Source: Cephalotus follicularis
Lineage: Eukaryota; Streptophyta; Magnoliopsida; Oxalidales; Cephalotaceae
Length of the DNA stretch: 64,000 nucleotides
Reading direction: 5' to 3'
NCBI GenBank assembly: GCA_001972305.1
Contig: BDDD01000716.1
Span: 1 to 64,000, forward strand
Part shown: positions 36,301 through 48,242 of the stretch, one piece after another
Layout of the letters: each line of letters begins with the position of its first letter
Position numbering within the stretch: position 1 is the stretch's first letter
Made by a program: the position numbers and the translations under genes
Notes under the pieces: model-generated
The model's database searches: none
Told to the model about the DNA's origin: nothing
What the model saw: only the letters and a program-made list of their open reading frames with translations

Positions 36301-37013
36301 GCGAAATGCTGTGTTTCTAGAGAAGGAATGCCTTCTTGAAGGAAACAGTGGGAGCAAGGTGGAACTCATGGAGTTGCCACAGGTAGAAACCACATAGGAT
36401 ATGGAGGAGTTGGAGGTTAGACCTTCAACAGACACAGCTGAGATTGGATCTCAGGCTGAGAATGGTTCTCAGTTAGGCAAAGTTCCTTTGAGGAGATCAG
36501 GCAGAATCCCATTAGCACCTGCGAGGTATGGTTTCCTCATTGATGGTACTGATTAGACAAACGTCATTGAAGATGACGAGCCTGCCAGCTATTTAGAGGC
36601 AGTGCAAGGCACTGAATCTGAAGCATGGCTAGGAGCCATGAAATCCGAGATGGATTCCATGTACTCCAACCAAGAATGAAATTTGGTTGAAGCACCCAAA
36701 GGCATAGTGCCTATTGGCTGCAAATGGATCTTCAAGAAGAAGATGAATGCAGATGGAAAGATCGAGACTTACAAAGCTCGATTAGTGGCGAAAGGGTATA
36801 GGCAACGACATGGAGTCGACTATACTGAGACTTTCTCACCTGTCACCATGCTTAAATCCATTAGGATTTTGGTTGCTATTTCCGCTCATTATGATTATGA
36901 GATATGGAAAATGGATGTCAAGACGACATTATTAAATGGGCGTTTTGAAGAGGATATTTATATGTCCCAACCCGAGGGGTTTACATCCTCCGAGCACCCG
37001 CACATGGTGTGTA
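36301..37013 (+). pseudogene. Ty1/copia RT N-terminal part (element C)
   Basis: After a deletion of protease and integrase, the pre-RT region (LRRSGRIPLAPARYGF, EAWLGAMKSEMDSM) leads into CKWIFKKKMNADGKIETYKARLVAKGYRQRHGVDYTETF (motif given here in part: KARLVAKGYRQ) and MDVKTTLLNG, where the usual AFLNG alanine-phenylalanine is TL. In-frame stops occur near 36396, 36555 and 36679. Coding is cut at about 37013 after MVCK by the family D insertion and does not resume. Confidence 0.88.
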
Positions 37014-38240
37014 AGTGTTTGGCATAAAATTGTGTTGTTTTTAATGTGTTATTTGTGATATTTTTATGCTTGGAATAGACTACTTTGGTTGTGTTATATT
37101 GATTTTCAGGTATAAGTGCTAGATGACCAAAGTGCAAGAATACTACCCAAAAGTGTGCAAATTGGAGCTTAGAAGAGTAAAGATTGAAGATTTGACAAAT
37201 TCAGCAGAAAAAGAACCAAAAGCGTCGATGCCTTTAATTCACATCGATGTCTTTTCTGGGTTTACAACAAAGAAGTCAACGTCTTTCCTTGAAAGTCAAC
37301 GTCTTTTCTGGAAAATGCAACAATCTTCAAAGAGCTATGAACAAGGGATCGACGTCTTTCAACATTCACATCGATGTCTTTGTGCAAACTTGACCTGTAA
37401 CTTTTGAAGCAAAAGCGTCGACGACTTTAGCCATAGAAGTCGACGTCTTTCACTCGCATCTCAGCAAATCGCGATTTTTACAGGAAGACATCGACGTCTT
37501 TAAAAAGAAGTCGACGTCTTCCTCTGCAGCAGAAATAGAAAGATTAGATTTTTGTCATATTTTGTAACTATGATTGCTTTTATTCCGTTTTTTTATTAGC
37601 TTTGTAGTATATAAGCAACATATATCCGGCCAAATCAAGAGTGAAGAGGCTGAAGAACCCTAATTTCTCTTTATCAATTTAGTTTTGTTTTACAATGTTT
37701 AGGAGCTAAACTTTTCAAGGTTTTAGGGAAGAAAAAGCCTGGATTGTTATTGTTTCAATTCCATCAATAAAAATCCTTGAATATTTGATTTGTTCTTCAA
37801 TATTTCTGCCTTCACACACACTTTGTCTGTCTGATTATCACTTAGCGAGTTCTTTAACTCGTCTGATCCTTAGACCTGAGCGACTACTCTATATTGTATG
37901 GAGACGGTTATGCTTTGATCTCCACCTTACCCAGTCCTTACGCATGGCTGGCAATCGGGTGCTCTCTGGGTATGGTCGAATCTATACGAATATAAGTGAG
38001 TGCGCAATAAGGGATTGTCACACCTGAGCGAAGGTGATCCGCCCTATTATTGTCTGATTATACTTTGGACTTATGAAATCCTTGGCCAAGGTTGAGGTAG
38101 ACTGGAAATTAGATTTTCGGAGAGTTTACCAAAGGTTCTAGTATAGATAAGATATTTTAGCCATTGAGGTACTATCTAGGGTTGACACATATCCTTACCC
38201 TAGGCCTCAATCGGGACCAAGCATGACAAGGGATTATAGT
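37014..38240 (+). repeat. LTR-like family D, second copy
   Basis: Starts TGTTTGGCATAAAATTGTG within copia RT; 37120-37710 is the inverted homologue of 1-537. It includes about ten TCGAC motifs (37222-37522). The rest to about 38240 is non-coding. The right end and any target duplication could not be fixed. There is no protein evidence for its class. Confidence 0.55.
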
Positions 38241-39489
38241 GCATCCGAACCGACGACTTAGAAAATATGAGTTATGAGGTGTGGGAAAATTAATTAGATT
38301 AATTTTTCCATCTGGATAATATTAGATATTATTCTGAGAGCATTTAAATTGGTCGAGGACCATTTAGAATGGCTAAACCTAACCCAAGGGGTATTTCGGT
38401 AATTTATGAATGCCTCTCTGATTAACCAAGATTTTAAAGGGTCCCTACCTTATAATGATTACATCTTTAATATGTTGGACATATTAAGTCTTGGTGTCGA
38501 ATATCGGTTGCGTGGATTTTACATTTTGTGGAAACACATATGTTTGATCTTACTTAACCAATATTCGAAGGATACATGAAACCACTGAAGGAGTTAGACT
38601 CTTTATGCTTCACTGGCCAAAAGGCATCGATGTCTTTTAGAAAGACGTCGATGCTTTTCTCTGATAAAGATGTCGATGTCTTTTGGAAAGCATCGATGTG
38701 CTTTAGTTCCACGTTCCATAGGCGTCGACGTCCTTTGGAAGGCATCGACGTCTTTGAGCAGAACGTGCAACCTGTGCATGAGCTCACTTCGTGGGCACGA
38801 CTTCTCTCACATCCTTAGCCTGTTTCTCTTGATTTTACACGTTATGGAAACGTGGGAATCATGGCTTCGGACTCCCAGGGAGTGAAGGCCATAATCCTAA
38901 GTGAATGGGAGATTGGGAGAGAGAATTTGAGGCTGGTATTAAGCATTTCTGCAGAAAAGGAAAATGGAGGTTTTGAGACATTCTTGCTGGGCAATTGACC
39001 TCGAATTCTTCTCTGCAAGTGTGTGTTCCTTCATCTGATATACACCAAGCAAAGGCTTATCTAGGGTGGATTGATTATTGACTTCATTGATCATAATCAA
39101 TACTCCTTTTCTAAGCTAAGTGAGAGAGAGAGTGTGAGTTCTAGCACTTTGTTTTTGCTGGAAGGATTGCCTACTGGTCCTGAGGCTTGGAGAAGATCAA
39201 AGGGAATCTACTCAAGCTTGTAGCGGCAAAGAGAGAAGGAGCCTTCACCCACTGGTCTAATCTTTGGTCTCACTTCTTCTTGCCATGCTTGTGTGTCACC
39301 ATTGGATGCAATGGTGACACCAATTCAATTTAGTAGATGATGTGGTGATCCATGTGATCTGTGGACGTGTCATTATGGACTGGTTTTGTTATATAGGGTG
39401 TTATTCCGCTGCCATGATTGTATGTTTAAGTTTTATTCTACACCCTTTACACACTTTGTCCATTTTGACATTGGTTTCGGTTTATCCGA
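38241..39489 (+). other. Unclassified LTR-like DNA
   Basis: No gene. It has the look of the 5' half of a plant LTR: AT-rich start, then a TCGAC cluster with six CATCGATGTC/CATCGACGTC motifs (38622-38755), a GA-run (39121-39132), and no coding potential. It ends where Ty3 integrase sequence starts near 39490. Confidence 0.4.
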
Positions 39490-40046
39490 TTCCATCATAG
39501 AGACCGATTGATTGTTGCACAGAGTAAACAGAAAAGCTATGCTGATGTTCATCACAGAGGCTTGGAGTTTAGTGTTGGTGACCATGTTTTGCTCAAAGTG
39601 TCACCCACTAAAGGAGTCATGAGATTCGGGAAGAAAGGAAAGCTTTCTCCTCGTTTTATTGGACCTTTCGAGGTATTGGATCGGATTGGCCGACTTGCTT
39701 ATAGGATTGCCTTGCCTCCAGCATTGTCGGGAGTGCATGATGTGTTCCATGTTTCTTAGTTGGGGAGATATGTTCGAGATCCTTCGCACATCATCGAGTA
39801 TGATCAGATTCAGTGGGAACCTGACTTATCGTTTACAGAGACTCCTATACAGAATGTTGACCGACAGATCAGAGTATTGAGGAATAAGACCATCCCTTTG
39901 GTCAGTGTTCTATGGCTGTGTCAAGGTTCTATGGAGCGCACTGGGAGTGCGAGGATGATATGAGAGAGACATGTCCTTTTCTTTTGACTGATTGATTGTT
40001 TGACCGATGAATCTCGGGACCAGATTCTTTTAAGGAGGGGAGAATA
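39490..40046 (+). pseudogene. Ty3/gypsy integrase C-terminus and chromodomain-like tail
   Basis: Coding enters at DRLIVAQSKQKSYAD and continues through GDHVLLKVSPTKGVMRFG, RFIGPFEVLDRIG and HDVFHVS to TAG near 39759. The same frame resumes with LGRYVRDPSHI...VLRNKTIPLVSVLW, the chromovirus tail also seen in A1. TGA near 39961 ends it. Everything upstream of the integrase end is lost. Polypurine tract AAGGAGGGGAGAATA (40032-40046) follows and abuts the LTR. Confidence 0.9.
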
Positions 40047-40763
40047 TGACGACCCGAATTACCTTTTGTACTGTTCATACATACATCGTACCGTATTGTA
40101 CCATATTGGACCGTATTGAACTGCATTGAATTGAGGTATTCTTATATTTATTGATATTGTATTGATCATATGCATGTATAGTCGAGATTTTGGGCAGAGT
40201 TTCGGAGAGTTGATCGAATCGACTATTTAAGTCAATTCTTCTCTCTTTTCTCTCATTATTCTCATTCCTCTTCTCTCTCTCTATCTTCTCCCTCTCTCTC
40301 TCTAGTTGGAGCCTCCATCTTCCTCCCTTGCAGCCGGAATTGCATCTCTATCGACAAGGACAGTGATTACAAGTAGGGGCTTACCGATTGAACAAGAAAA
40401 CAACGGATTTTTGGGCGATTTCAGCCGATTGATTGATCGTCATTTCAACTTTTGAAGCTTCAGTGAAAGGTAGGACTTCTTTACTGAATTGCCTATCGCT
40501 TTATTCATTGATTGACTTAATTGAATGATTGATTGAGTGATTGAATGATTGAATTGAAATGAATTGTAAAAACTAGGGTTTTTATTGATTTCCTTGACCC
40601 AATGGATCTAGGATGATTGAAGTGTTAAATTGAAGGTTATAATTAGTTTTACTAACCTTAAAGACTGATTTTTAACCCTTGGTTTCTTAAAGAATGGATT
40701 TGATTGGGTTTTGGCTTGAAAATTGCTGGTTTTCTACAGAAAAATCAGCCATTTCCAGCAAAG

Positions 40764-41055
40764 ACGTCGATCTGTTTGCCCATGGGCATCGATGTCTTTC
40801 GCTTTGGGATGCAGCCTCCTTGCTTTCGCAGCAAAGACATCGACGTCTTTTGCTTGAGATTCCTTTCCTCAGAAAAGGCATCGACGTGAGACATTGATGC
40901 GCATCTCCAGGCCATTTTCATTGAAACACATCGACGTCTTTGTCCAAGGACATCGACGTCTTCGGCCAAATTGAGAAAGACATCGACGTCTTTCTACCGT
41001 TTTTAAAGTCATGCCCTAATACGCATCGAAGTCTTTGGCCAAAGACATCGACGAC
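40764..41055. repeat. TCGAC motif cluster in a Ty3 LTR
   Basis: About nine copies of GACATCGACGTCTTT or variants (for example AAGACGTCGATCTG and GCATCGACGTGAG). They are the same type as in the copia LTR at 18266, though the host element is Ty3/gypsy. Confidence 0.9.
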
Positions 41056-41359
41056 TTTCGGGCTGAGTGGAGTTTTTAACTGTTAAAGCTGGTTTTTCAA
41101 CCCTTTTCACATTGCCGCTTGACCAGAACCTCACTTGAGGTATTCAAGCGTTTTAAAACACAGTTTTCAATGGTTTTCAAAGATCGAAATGATATATTGA
41201 TAGAGTGATAGCTTGAGCCATAGGTGATGACTCAGTGACTTTCATTGACCAAATAGATGTTCATTCCTATTCCGTCGATTTGATTGTCACCGCCTAGCGG
41301 CTACTGATTGTACTGATTGATTGTTTGCTTGGGTATAGGTGTTGCTGTGAGTCTAAGTC

Positions 41360-41540
41360 GGTAAAATGGATGCACGTTCCCATCCCTCCATTAGGCACCA
41401 CCACTTATCGGTTTTGCTTCGACGTTGTATTGATGCAATGATCGATGGCTTGAGTCGTGAGTGTTGTTGCGAGCCTAAGTCGGTACGATGCACGCACGTT
41501 CCCATTTCTCCATTAGACACCACCACTTATTGACTTCACC
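41360..41540 (+). repeat. Two-copy repeat in the Ty3 LTR, period about 121 bp
   Basis: GCACGTTCCCAT...TCCATTAG...CACCACCACTTAT occurs twice. The flanks are rich in GATTGATTGATTG. No function is evident. Confidence 0.75.
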
Positions 41541-42606
41541 CAATACTGTATTGACTCGATCGATTGATTGATTGTATTGTATGGATCCTATAGAGCGACC
41601 TTATGATTCGTGTCGGCATGTTAGGTCGTTGACTCCGTCCACCTATTCCGCCGATCGTTTCATTTATTGTATTGTATTGACCCGCTGACGAGCGGCATTG
41701 ATTGTTGCTCCATAACGGTTGAGCCTACCGATTGATTGTCGATTGATGCTCCCTTGAGGCCGTAGCTCCCTAATGGTATCAGTAGCTCCCTCGATTGTAG
41801 CTCATCGAGACCGTATTGACCCAGCCATAGGCTGGAAGATCTATGAGTTCCAGACCTGATCAATCTGGAAACTGTAGATAGATCTCCCACTCTTTTTGAA
41901 GGACTACCTTCTGCGGGATTGATCATCGCTAACCGATTGACATTGTATTGACCCGGTCGCATGCTCTATAGGATATTGATTGATTGATTGGGTGTTTCAT
42001 ACACCATCATTGAGTGTCTGCCATTAATTGATTGTTATAGACCCTATCCGTATGCTCTGTTATGGGCCACTGTCATACGGGTAGTATGATCGCCAATTGT
42101 ACACTGCACCTTGATAATGTATAGATTATCACCGATATTGCACATTGTGAATGCATACATGCTGCATGGGGTTTATGCTTAGCCAGTGTGGCTAACCCCA
42201 TCCTTCGGGGTGGGGCTGTGCTGTACCTTTGTGTGCGGCATAGGTAGGGCAGCAAGTAGCAGTGGATAGAAGGACTGAAGACCGGATTGACTACACGATT
42301 GCTTGGGCACCGCAGAGCTGATTGACATACTGTAGTGAAAGATGGAAATGTATTGTATTGAAATGCTATATTGAAGGATTGATGATGTATTGTAAAAGAA
42401 TAGCATTGTACAGGATTTGTATTGTATAAGATTGATGTTGCATTGCATTATATTGATGGGTTATTGTATTGTATCTTCCGCATCTGATATGTATTGCAAA
42501 GTTTTAAAGTTTTCCGCATTTTTTATATTGCTAGTCCCGACCATTGTATTGTGTTTTGGATTGAGAGTAATGCCACGTGTCCGCCCTACGGGCGCGGGGT
42601 GTTACA

Positions 42607-42713
42607 GGCATACTATTGTCTATGATGGTATGCTGAGTATGAGTGCAACAGAGCTGCTCCATTACCCTCCTATCGGACTGTGTTTGGTTGCTGATATATA
42701 TATATATATATAT
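42607..42713 (+). repeat. Element B' LTR, left piece
   Basis: Matches 52005-52095 of LTR B (GGCATACTATTGTCTATGATG...). It ends in an AT run that was the target of the LTR B insertion at 42714; TATAT at 42709-42713 is that duplication. Confidence 0.8.
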
Positions 42714-45700
42714 TGTCACACCCGTTCCCTACAACAACCAATATCCTACTGAGAACGGATATGACGTTCCACATGACAACTTCCTTTAGGAAGTCACCAT
42801 ATGGTTTTTATAAAACTCACTTTAAACTTGAAAATCAAAAAGTTAAACGTTTCCAAAACTTTGAAAATTTTTCTAACTCTTAAACTTTTACGAAAATCGG
42901 GCATGTAGTATCCGTTTATCGGACAATGCCCCCTGTAAAGAAAAACAAGTTTATAAAAACACACTCCCGAACAAGGAACCAGCTGATTTTTTAAATGGGC
43001 CCAGCCCTCAGAAAACCACAATTTAAAAATAGTAAACATGGGTTGGGCTCAGCCTCAACCATTTTATCCAAACATGCAAAATAAATCCATAGGGCTCGGC
43101 CTTTTAAAAGCAAAACCATAAAGAAAATCATCTTTATAAAAAGCCATAAGTAATTGCATAATTTAAATGATGATGTCGTGGAAATATGCATGTGTTGAAA
43201 CCCTGGTAGCATGCCCTGCATCTGTGGTCAAACATCTACAGCAACAAACTAGCAATCATCTTGTCTCTATCTAGAAGGGAAGGAAAAAGGAGGGGGTTAG
43301 TACAAATGACTAAGTGAGTAGAAACAATTAATACATCTCCCATAACTATATACCAAATAAAAGAGAAATGATATAAGCTCAAAGTAGAATGCAATGTAAA
43401 TCTACAGCAAGAAATGAAATCAAGATCCATAACAAATCGAGATTATAAGAGATATCGAGATCACAAAGGGATATCGAGATTCTTGATGTGTGAACGAAAT
43501 CCACAATATAAATGAAGTCCACGATGTAAATGAGAATCACAAATGTAAAAGAAATCGGGAAAAGGGATCTCGATACTCGACAAATGGCTCCACAATATAA
43601 CATGAGTCAGGAATGTAAACAAGATTATCAAAAGAGATCCACAATAGTTACCATAGACATTAGCAAGGCTCCACAAATGAAAGTCAAATGTCAACGATAA
43701 AAGTTCCGTTGAACAAACTCAAGCTCAAGACTTTCCAAGTACAATAAAATCAGAGTATATAAAATATCAATAATCACGGATATGATCGAGAATATAAACT
43801 CATGCTCGGTAAAACCAATAAGTGACAGAATGAAAGACCATCATGGCTCCATGAAAGAACGCTCAAACTCATCAAATGCAATAACCCAAGAAACCATGAA
43901 ACAATCTCAATGATTAAGTCAATACGCTGCAATACGATAGATTCACAATGAAATAACCAGTGACTCAACAAAGAAGTCCACTGAACAAATATCATACTCA
44001 AGACACCAATCAAATACATGAGAGTCACAATAATATCAAGTATCTGAATATCAAAGCTTAAAGATATGATCATAACTCAAATGACAATATCGATATCAAG
44101 AACGTAATATGTGCCCAAAGAATCATAAACAACAAAATATAAGAGGATGATGGTACCAATCATGTAACTGCCTCATATCCCCGCCAAATCACATGGCGTC
44201 ATATCATATCCCCGCCAAATCACATGGCGTCATAATATAACCGCTGCAGCAATAATATAGGCCAATAGGCTACAGGATGTGATCATCATCCATCATACAC
44301 TGGTGCAGAGTGCCTATGGTAATCATAACATCCATACCTCGCACGAGGGGCCGACATATATCGCACGGACCCTAGCCCTCGCCTAAAAAACCCGCATGCA
44401 CACTCAACCTCATCCGAGGGACCCGCGTGTAATATATATCAACAACCAAACACATTCCAATAGGAGGGTAATGGAGCAGCTCTGCTGCACTCACACTCAG
44501 AATACCATCATAGACAATAGTATGCCGCAAATTCAGGTATCGAACTCAGGGGCAGTTTTCACATAACACCCCATCATAGACCAATGGGCCCACTAAGTAG
44601 AGTTGAGCGTCGAACATATACCACTCCTTGGACCGGTAATACATATCCATAATCCCGGTACCTAGCATCAGAATATAACATAGTATAATCATATAACAAG
44701 TCACAATGTCACAAGTGTGAGAAGGTGACCAAGTCACCCAGAGCATCGAGCATATAACCGCTCGGAATCACATCACAATCATGAATACATTAACAGAAGA
44801 CAACCGGGATACAAATCCCAACCAAGATCACATATCACAAGAAACCGGGCACATATGAAAACAACAGGACTCTCAAATAAAGAATTGCTCAACGACATCA
44901 ACAACAAAGCTCAAGTATAACAAAACGGAAATCAATCCAAATCAACAAATCCGGCCCTCAATAGCCATCTCATGATAGAACCACAAAAGAGCACATATCC
45001 AACAACAAAACTCAAACATGACATTACGGAGCTAGAATGAATATAACAGTAGTAACAGAAACAATATATGCCCACAGGAGCCAATGTGGATATGACATCA
45101 CGAGGCAAAATAAATATACGATCACAAAGGTCTCATATCATTGTGAAGGTTCAAACGAGAATACTCAAAAGACTCCCGAATAACCAACGATGAAATTGTC
45201 ATATGACAAGTCAAATCACGTGGTGGAGTCGACAATAAGGTCTATCAACAAATATATAACAGTTAAGAAACACAATTAAAGCATGACTGATGATGAGAAT
45301 ATCAGGAATTCAAGTCATATCACATGATGGAATCCAATAATTCAAGCTATCAACAAGTCAAGCCATCAACAAACATGGCACTTAAGAATTTCAAATAGAA
45401 GTACAACTCATCATCAAAGCATAACAAATAATATAAAGGAAGGAGATGCTCTACTCATAGTTTTACAGCATATCTATCACCAAATTACTGGAATTGTTTG
45501 TCCCAAACTAGCCCCTCTAGCTCTGGATTAGATATAGAATCTCCGTCTACAAAGCCATTTAATTTATGTCTCATTAATACCACTTTCTATGCCTAATCAT
45601 ATAGGAAGCATACAATACATGTGTGAAATGTCATATGCCTCCACACGCCACTTTTACATGATTATTTAAATTTATAACTTATAATCCACCACATCAGTAA

Positions 45701-46827
45701 CTTGTTAAACCACATTTACCATCTATGTCACTTATTCTTACCGAAATGCATTATGCAAGAAAATGGTTGTATTAATCCATATGCCTTACACTCTTAAGTC
45801 TAACAATATTTTCCTGTTTCTCAATTGTTACTATACCTCAACAAACTTCTCTATTTCTTAGGAGGATTCCAACTTTTAACCCGTGCAACTCTCATTTTTC
45901 ACTAATTACTACCCATTTCAATGCTTTCACCATTACATATTATCATTCAAATTCAATATTACATTACAGACTCTAACATCCTTAAACACCTTCAATTCTC
46001 TAGCTACACATAACCATGTCCTTCAAACAATTCAATATTTATGCTAGAATCTCACAATCTGTCAAATACAACCAGAATATTTTATTTGAAATATAACATG
46101 GTATAAATTAATAAGAATTTAGGATAACTTACCAAATGGACAGATAAACTACCCTGAAGAAATTATGCCTCAACGGAACTCAGGCCACATCATCACCCAC
46201 TTCCAACGACTCTGATATACGCGTCAATGTTCGTGGCTCGCCGTGACTCACCCCCAACAGTAACGCCACCGCTCAACCTACGCCAAACTCACTGGGTTTT
46301 CTTAGCTGTCCAAACGTCATCAAATCGCCGAAAAACGCCTGAGCTACGACCAAGCAAGGAAGAACGGACCTCCAGAACGTTGACTGGCTCCACCGTGTGT
46401 GATTGCCGGTGCTGGAAATGCACGGTCAAGATGACAGAGGCAGTCGGGCGAAACAAAGGGAAGGAGAGGAAAAGAGGAGGAGGGAAAAGGGTACCTGGCA
46501 GGAGAGGTGACATCGTCACCGTCTTCCCTGGCCTCTGGTGCCTCGTCCGGCGTCTCTCTCCCGTTCTCTGCATGTCTCTCTCTGCGTCTCTCATCTCTCA
46601 TCTCTCTGTTCTCTGTGATCTATTTCTTCTTTCTTCACGGGCGCTTAGCGCCAGTGTCTTGTTTAATTGTGCCTGGCGCGTCTAGCACCTTCTAGACGCG
46701 CCCGACTGTCTTTTTTTTTTCTATACTAGTAATAATAATAGTAGTATAAATGAAAATGGTAATAACAACATTTATATGGTTCCGTCTTAAGCACGTCAAC
46801 CATGTAAAAGTGACACGGGGTGTCACA
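42714..46827 (-). mobile_element. Solo LTR B, 4114 bp
   Basis: Flanked by TATAT duplications (42709-42713 and 46828-46832). In sense it begins TGTGACACCCCGTGTCAC and ends CGGGTGTGACA. It is very long for a solo LTR. A GC-rich block near its sense start (46220-46690) has short open frames but no recognisable protein, and probably holds the promoter and RNA leader. It contains two tandem copies of a 31-bp unit (44175-44234) and the hairpin module (43297-43313, one mismatch). It inserted into a related LTR (B'). Confidence 0.88.
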
Positions 46828-46832
46828 TATAT

Positions 46833-48226
46833 ATTGCACACAGTCCCTTGGATGAGGTTGAGTGTGCGTGCGGGTTTTTTGGACGATGGTTGGGTCCGTG
46901 CACTGATCATGCCGGCCCCTCGTTCGAGGCATAGGTAGGCACTCTACACCGGTGTATGATGGATGATGATCACATCCTGTAGCCTTACCTAGGGTTATTG
47001 CTGTAGTGGTTATATTATGATGCCATGTGATTTGGCGGGGATATATTATGACGCCATGTGATTTGGCGGGGATATGAGACTATGACAGAAGTACCAGTAT
47101 TTCTCGGATGTTATACAATTTTATGGGCACATACCTTGATTTATTATTCATGATCATGTCATAATTCTTGACATTCTTGTGTACTGATTTTATTGTGAGC
47201 CTATCGTTATTTTTGTAAGAGTATTGATTTGTTCATTGATATTGTTTTCATGGATTCTTATTTTAGTGGTATTGTTAAGTTTGAGCATTTCTTTTATGGA
47301 GCCATGATGGTATTTTCTTTTCTTTATTCATTGATTCCACCCAGTATGGATTTACAATCTATATCGTGACATATTTTCTTCAGCGCATCCAATCTTTGAT
47401 GGATGCAACAGGGAATGTTTTGTTCTCACTCACTTAGTCACTTCGACTAACCCCCCTCACAGTGTTTTGTTTTCAGATGAGACAGTAGAGGATGATCCAT
47501 TTGATCCACCGGCCTTGAAGTAGTTAAAGGTAGACCACGTAAATCAGGCACCTCATGTTGGCAGTTTTGGCCAACCTCACATGCATACATTTGGGACAAT
47601 TGGGTATATTTTTGGGTTGTATATATTTTGTTATGGTTATATACGAGATAGATAGTAATTGTTGAGTTATGATTTCCTTTTGAGAATTATATGATCATAT
47701 AATAATTATGATGAAATAAGGCATAATTTGATAAGCCTGTAATGAATAGTACTAGAACGAACTGTTGATTCCTCCTTCGGGAGTGTGGAAATTATAAACT
47801 GTGATTTTATACAGGTGAAAAATTTGGGAAATGTCCATTTTTAAGGGGAACTCTTGCGGTTTTTCTGCAAAAATTTCACCCTATTTAATGGATAAATAAA
47901 TACATAATTGTTATAGATATTGAATTAAAATGATAATAATATGGCTAAGGAGGTCAGGAATGAAAATAATTGGTGGATGCTAGGTTATAAAAGGTTTGTT
48001 GATATGTTATGTCATAAGGATAAAAAGATTCAATAAGTGATTAAATTTATAAAGAAAGTCTAATGGACATGGTAATATAAAAACTCTAAAGTTAAGCGTG
48101 CTCGGGCGAGAATAGTACTAGGATGGGTGACCCTTATGGGAAGTTAGGTTGTGTCATGCATAAGTTAGTCTTTATCAAGGCAAGGCTCGTCGGACTGGGT
48201 TTTAGTAAAAGGGTCGGGTCGTGTCA
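46833..48226 (+). repeat. 5' LTR of element B', main part
   Basis: Continues 42607-42713 after removal of LTR B. It shares with LTR B the segments around GCCGGCCCCTCGT, GCCATGTGATTTGGCGGGG (two tandem 31-bp units at 47016-47077), the hairpin TTAGTC-ACTTC-GACTAA (47434-47450) with TTTTCAG at 47471-47476, and CCTCCTTCGGGAGTGTG. After about 47820 it diverges and includes the 5S-like segment. It ends GTGTCA at 48226, five nucleotides before the primer site. Confidence 0.82.
48084..48160 (+). ncRNA. 5S rRNA-derived segment inside the B' LTR
   Basis: About 75 bp closely follow the 3' half of plant 5S rRNA: AGTTAAGCGTGCTCGGGCGA (box A region), AATAGTACTAGGA (intermediate element region) and GGATGGGTGACC (box C), then GGGAAGTT...TGTGTCATGC like the 5S end. 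The 5' half is absent, so this is not a functional 5S gene. It lies 66-142 bp before the LTR end. Cassandra-type TRIMs are known to carry 5S sequence in their LTRs, but this LTR precedes Ty3 gag sequence. It could act as an RNA polymerase III internal promoter; that is untested. Confidence 0.85.
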
Positions 48227-48230
48227 GTTT

Positions 48231-48242
48231 TGGTATCAGAGC
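48231..48242 (+). other. Primer binding site, initiator tRNA-Met (B')
   Basis: TGGTATCAGAGC lies 4 nt after the LTR end at 48226, a perfect iMet primer match. It fixes the orientation of B' and shows that the 5S-like segment is in the LTR. Confidence 0.92.

Larger units (their letters stand above)
40047..42606 (+). repeat. 3' LTR of a truncated Ty3 element (2560 bp)
   Basis: Begins TGACGACCCGAATTACC after the polypurine tract and ends GGGGTGTTACA. A CT-rich tract (40250-40312), a TCGAC cluster (40764-41055), donor-like AAAG/GTAGGAC near 40469, the hairpin TTAGCC-AGTGT-GGCTAA (42179-42195) and a two-copy repeat of about 121-bp period (around 41360 and 41480) lie inside. Downstream DNA is element B'. 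The 5' part of the element is missing, so no target duplication can be checked. Confidence 0.88.

Noticed and set aside
42703..42713. TA run as an origin or regulatory element
   Set aside because: It is a short microsatellite that served as the target of the LTR B insertion (TATAT duplication on both sides).
46227..46685. 152-codon GC-rich open frame, possibly a captured host gene
   Set aside because: In LTR B sense it is on the antisense strand, and the equivalent region of the plus LTR B (49400-49800) does not preserve the frame. GC richness alone leaves stops rare on both strands.
48084..48160. A functional 5S rRNA gene
   Set aside because: Only the 3' half is present and it is embedded in an LTR; the 5' half, terminator T-run and tandem array context are missing.
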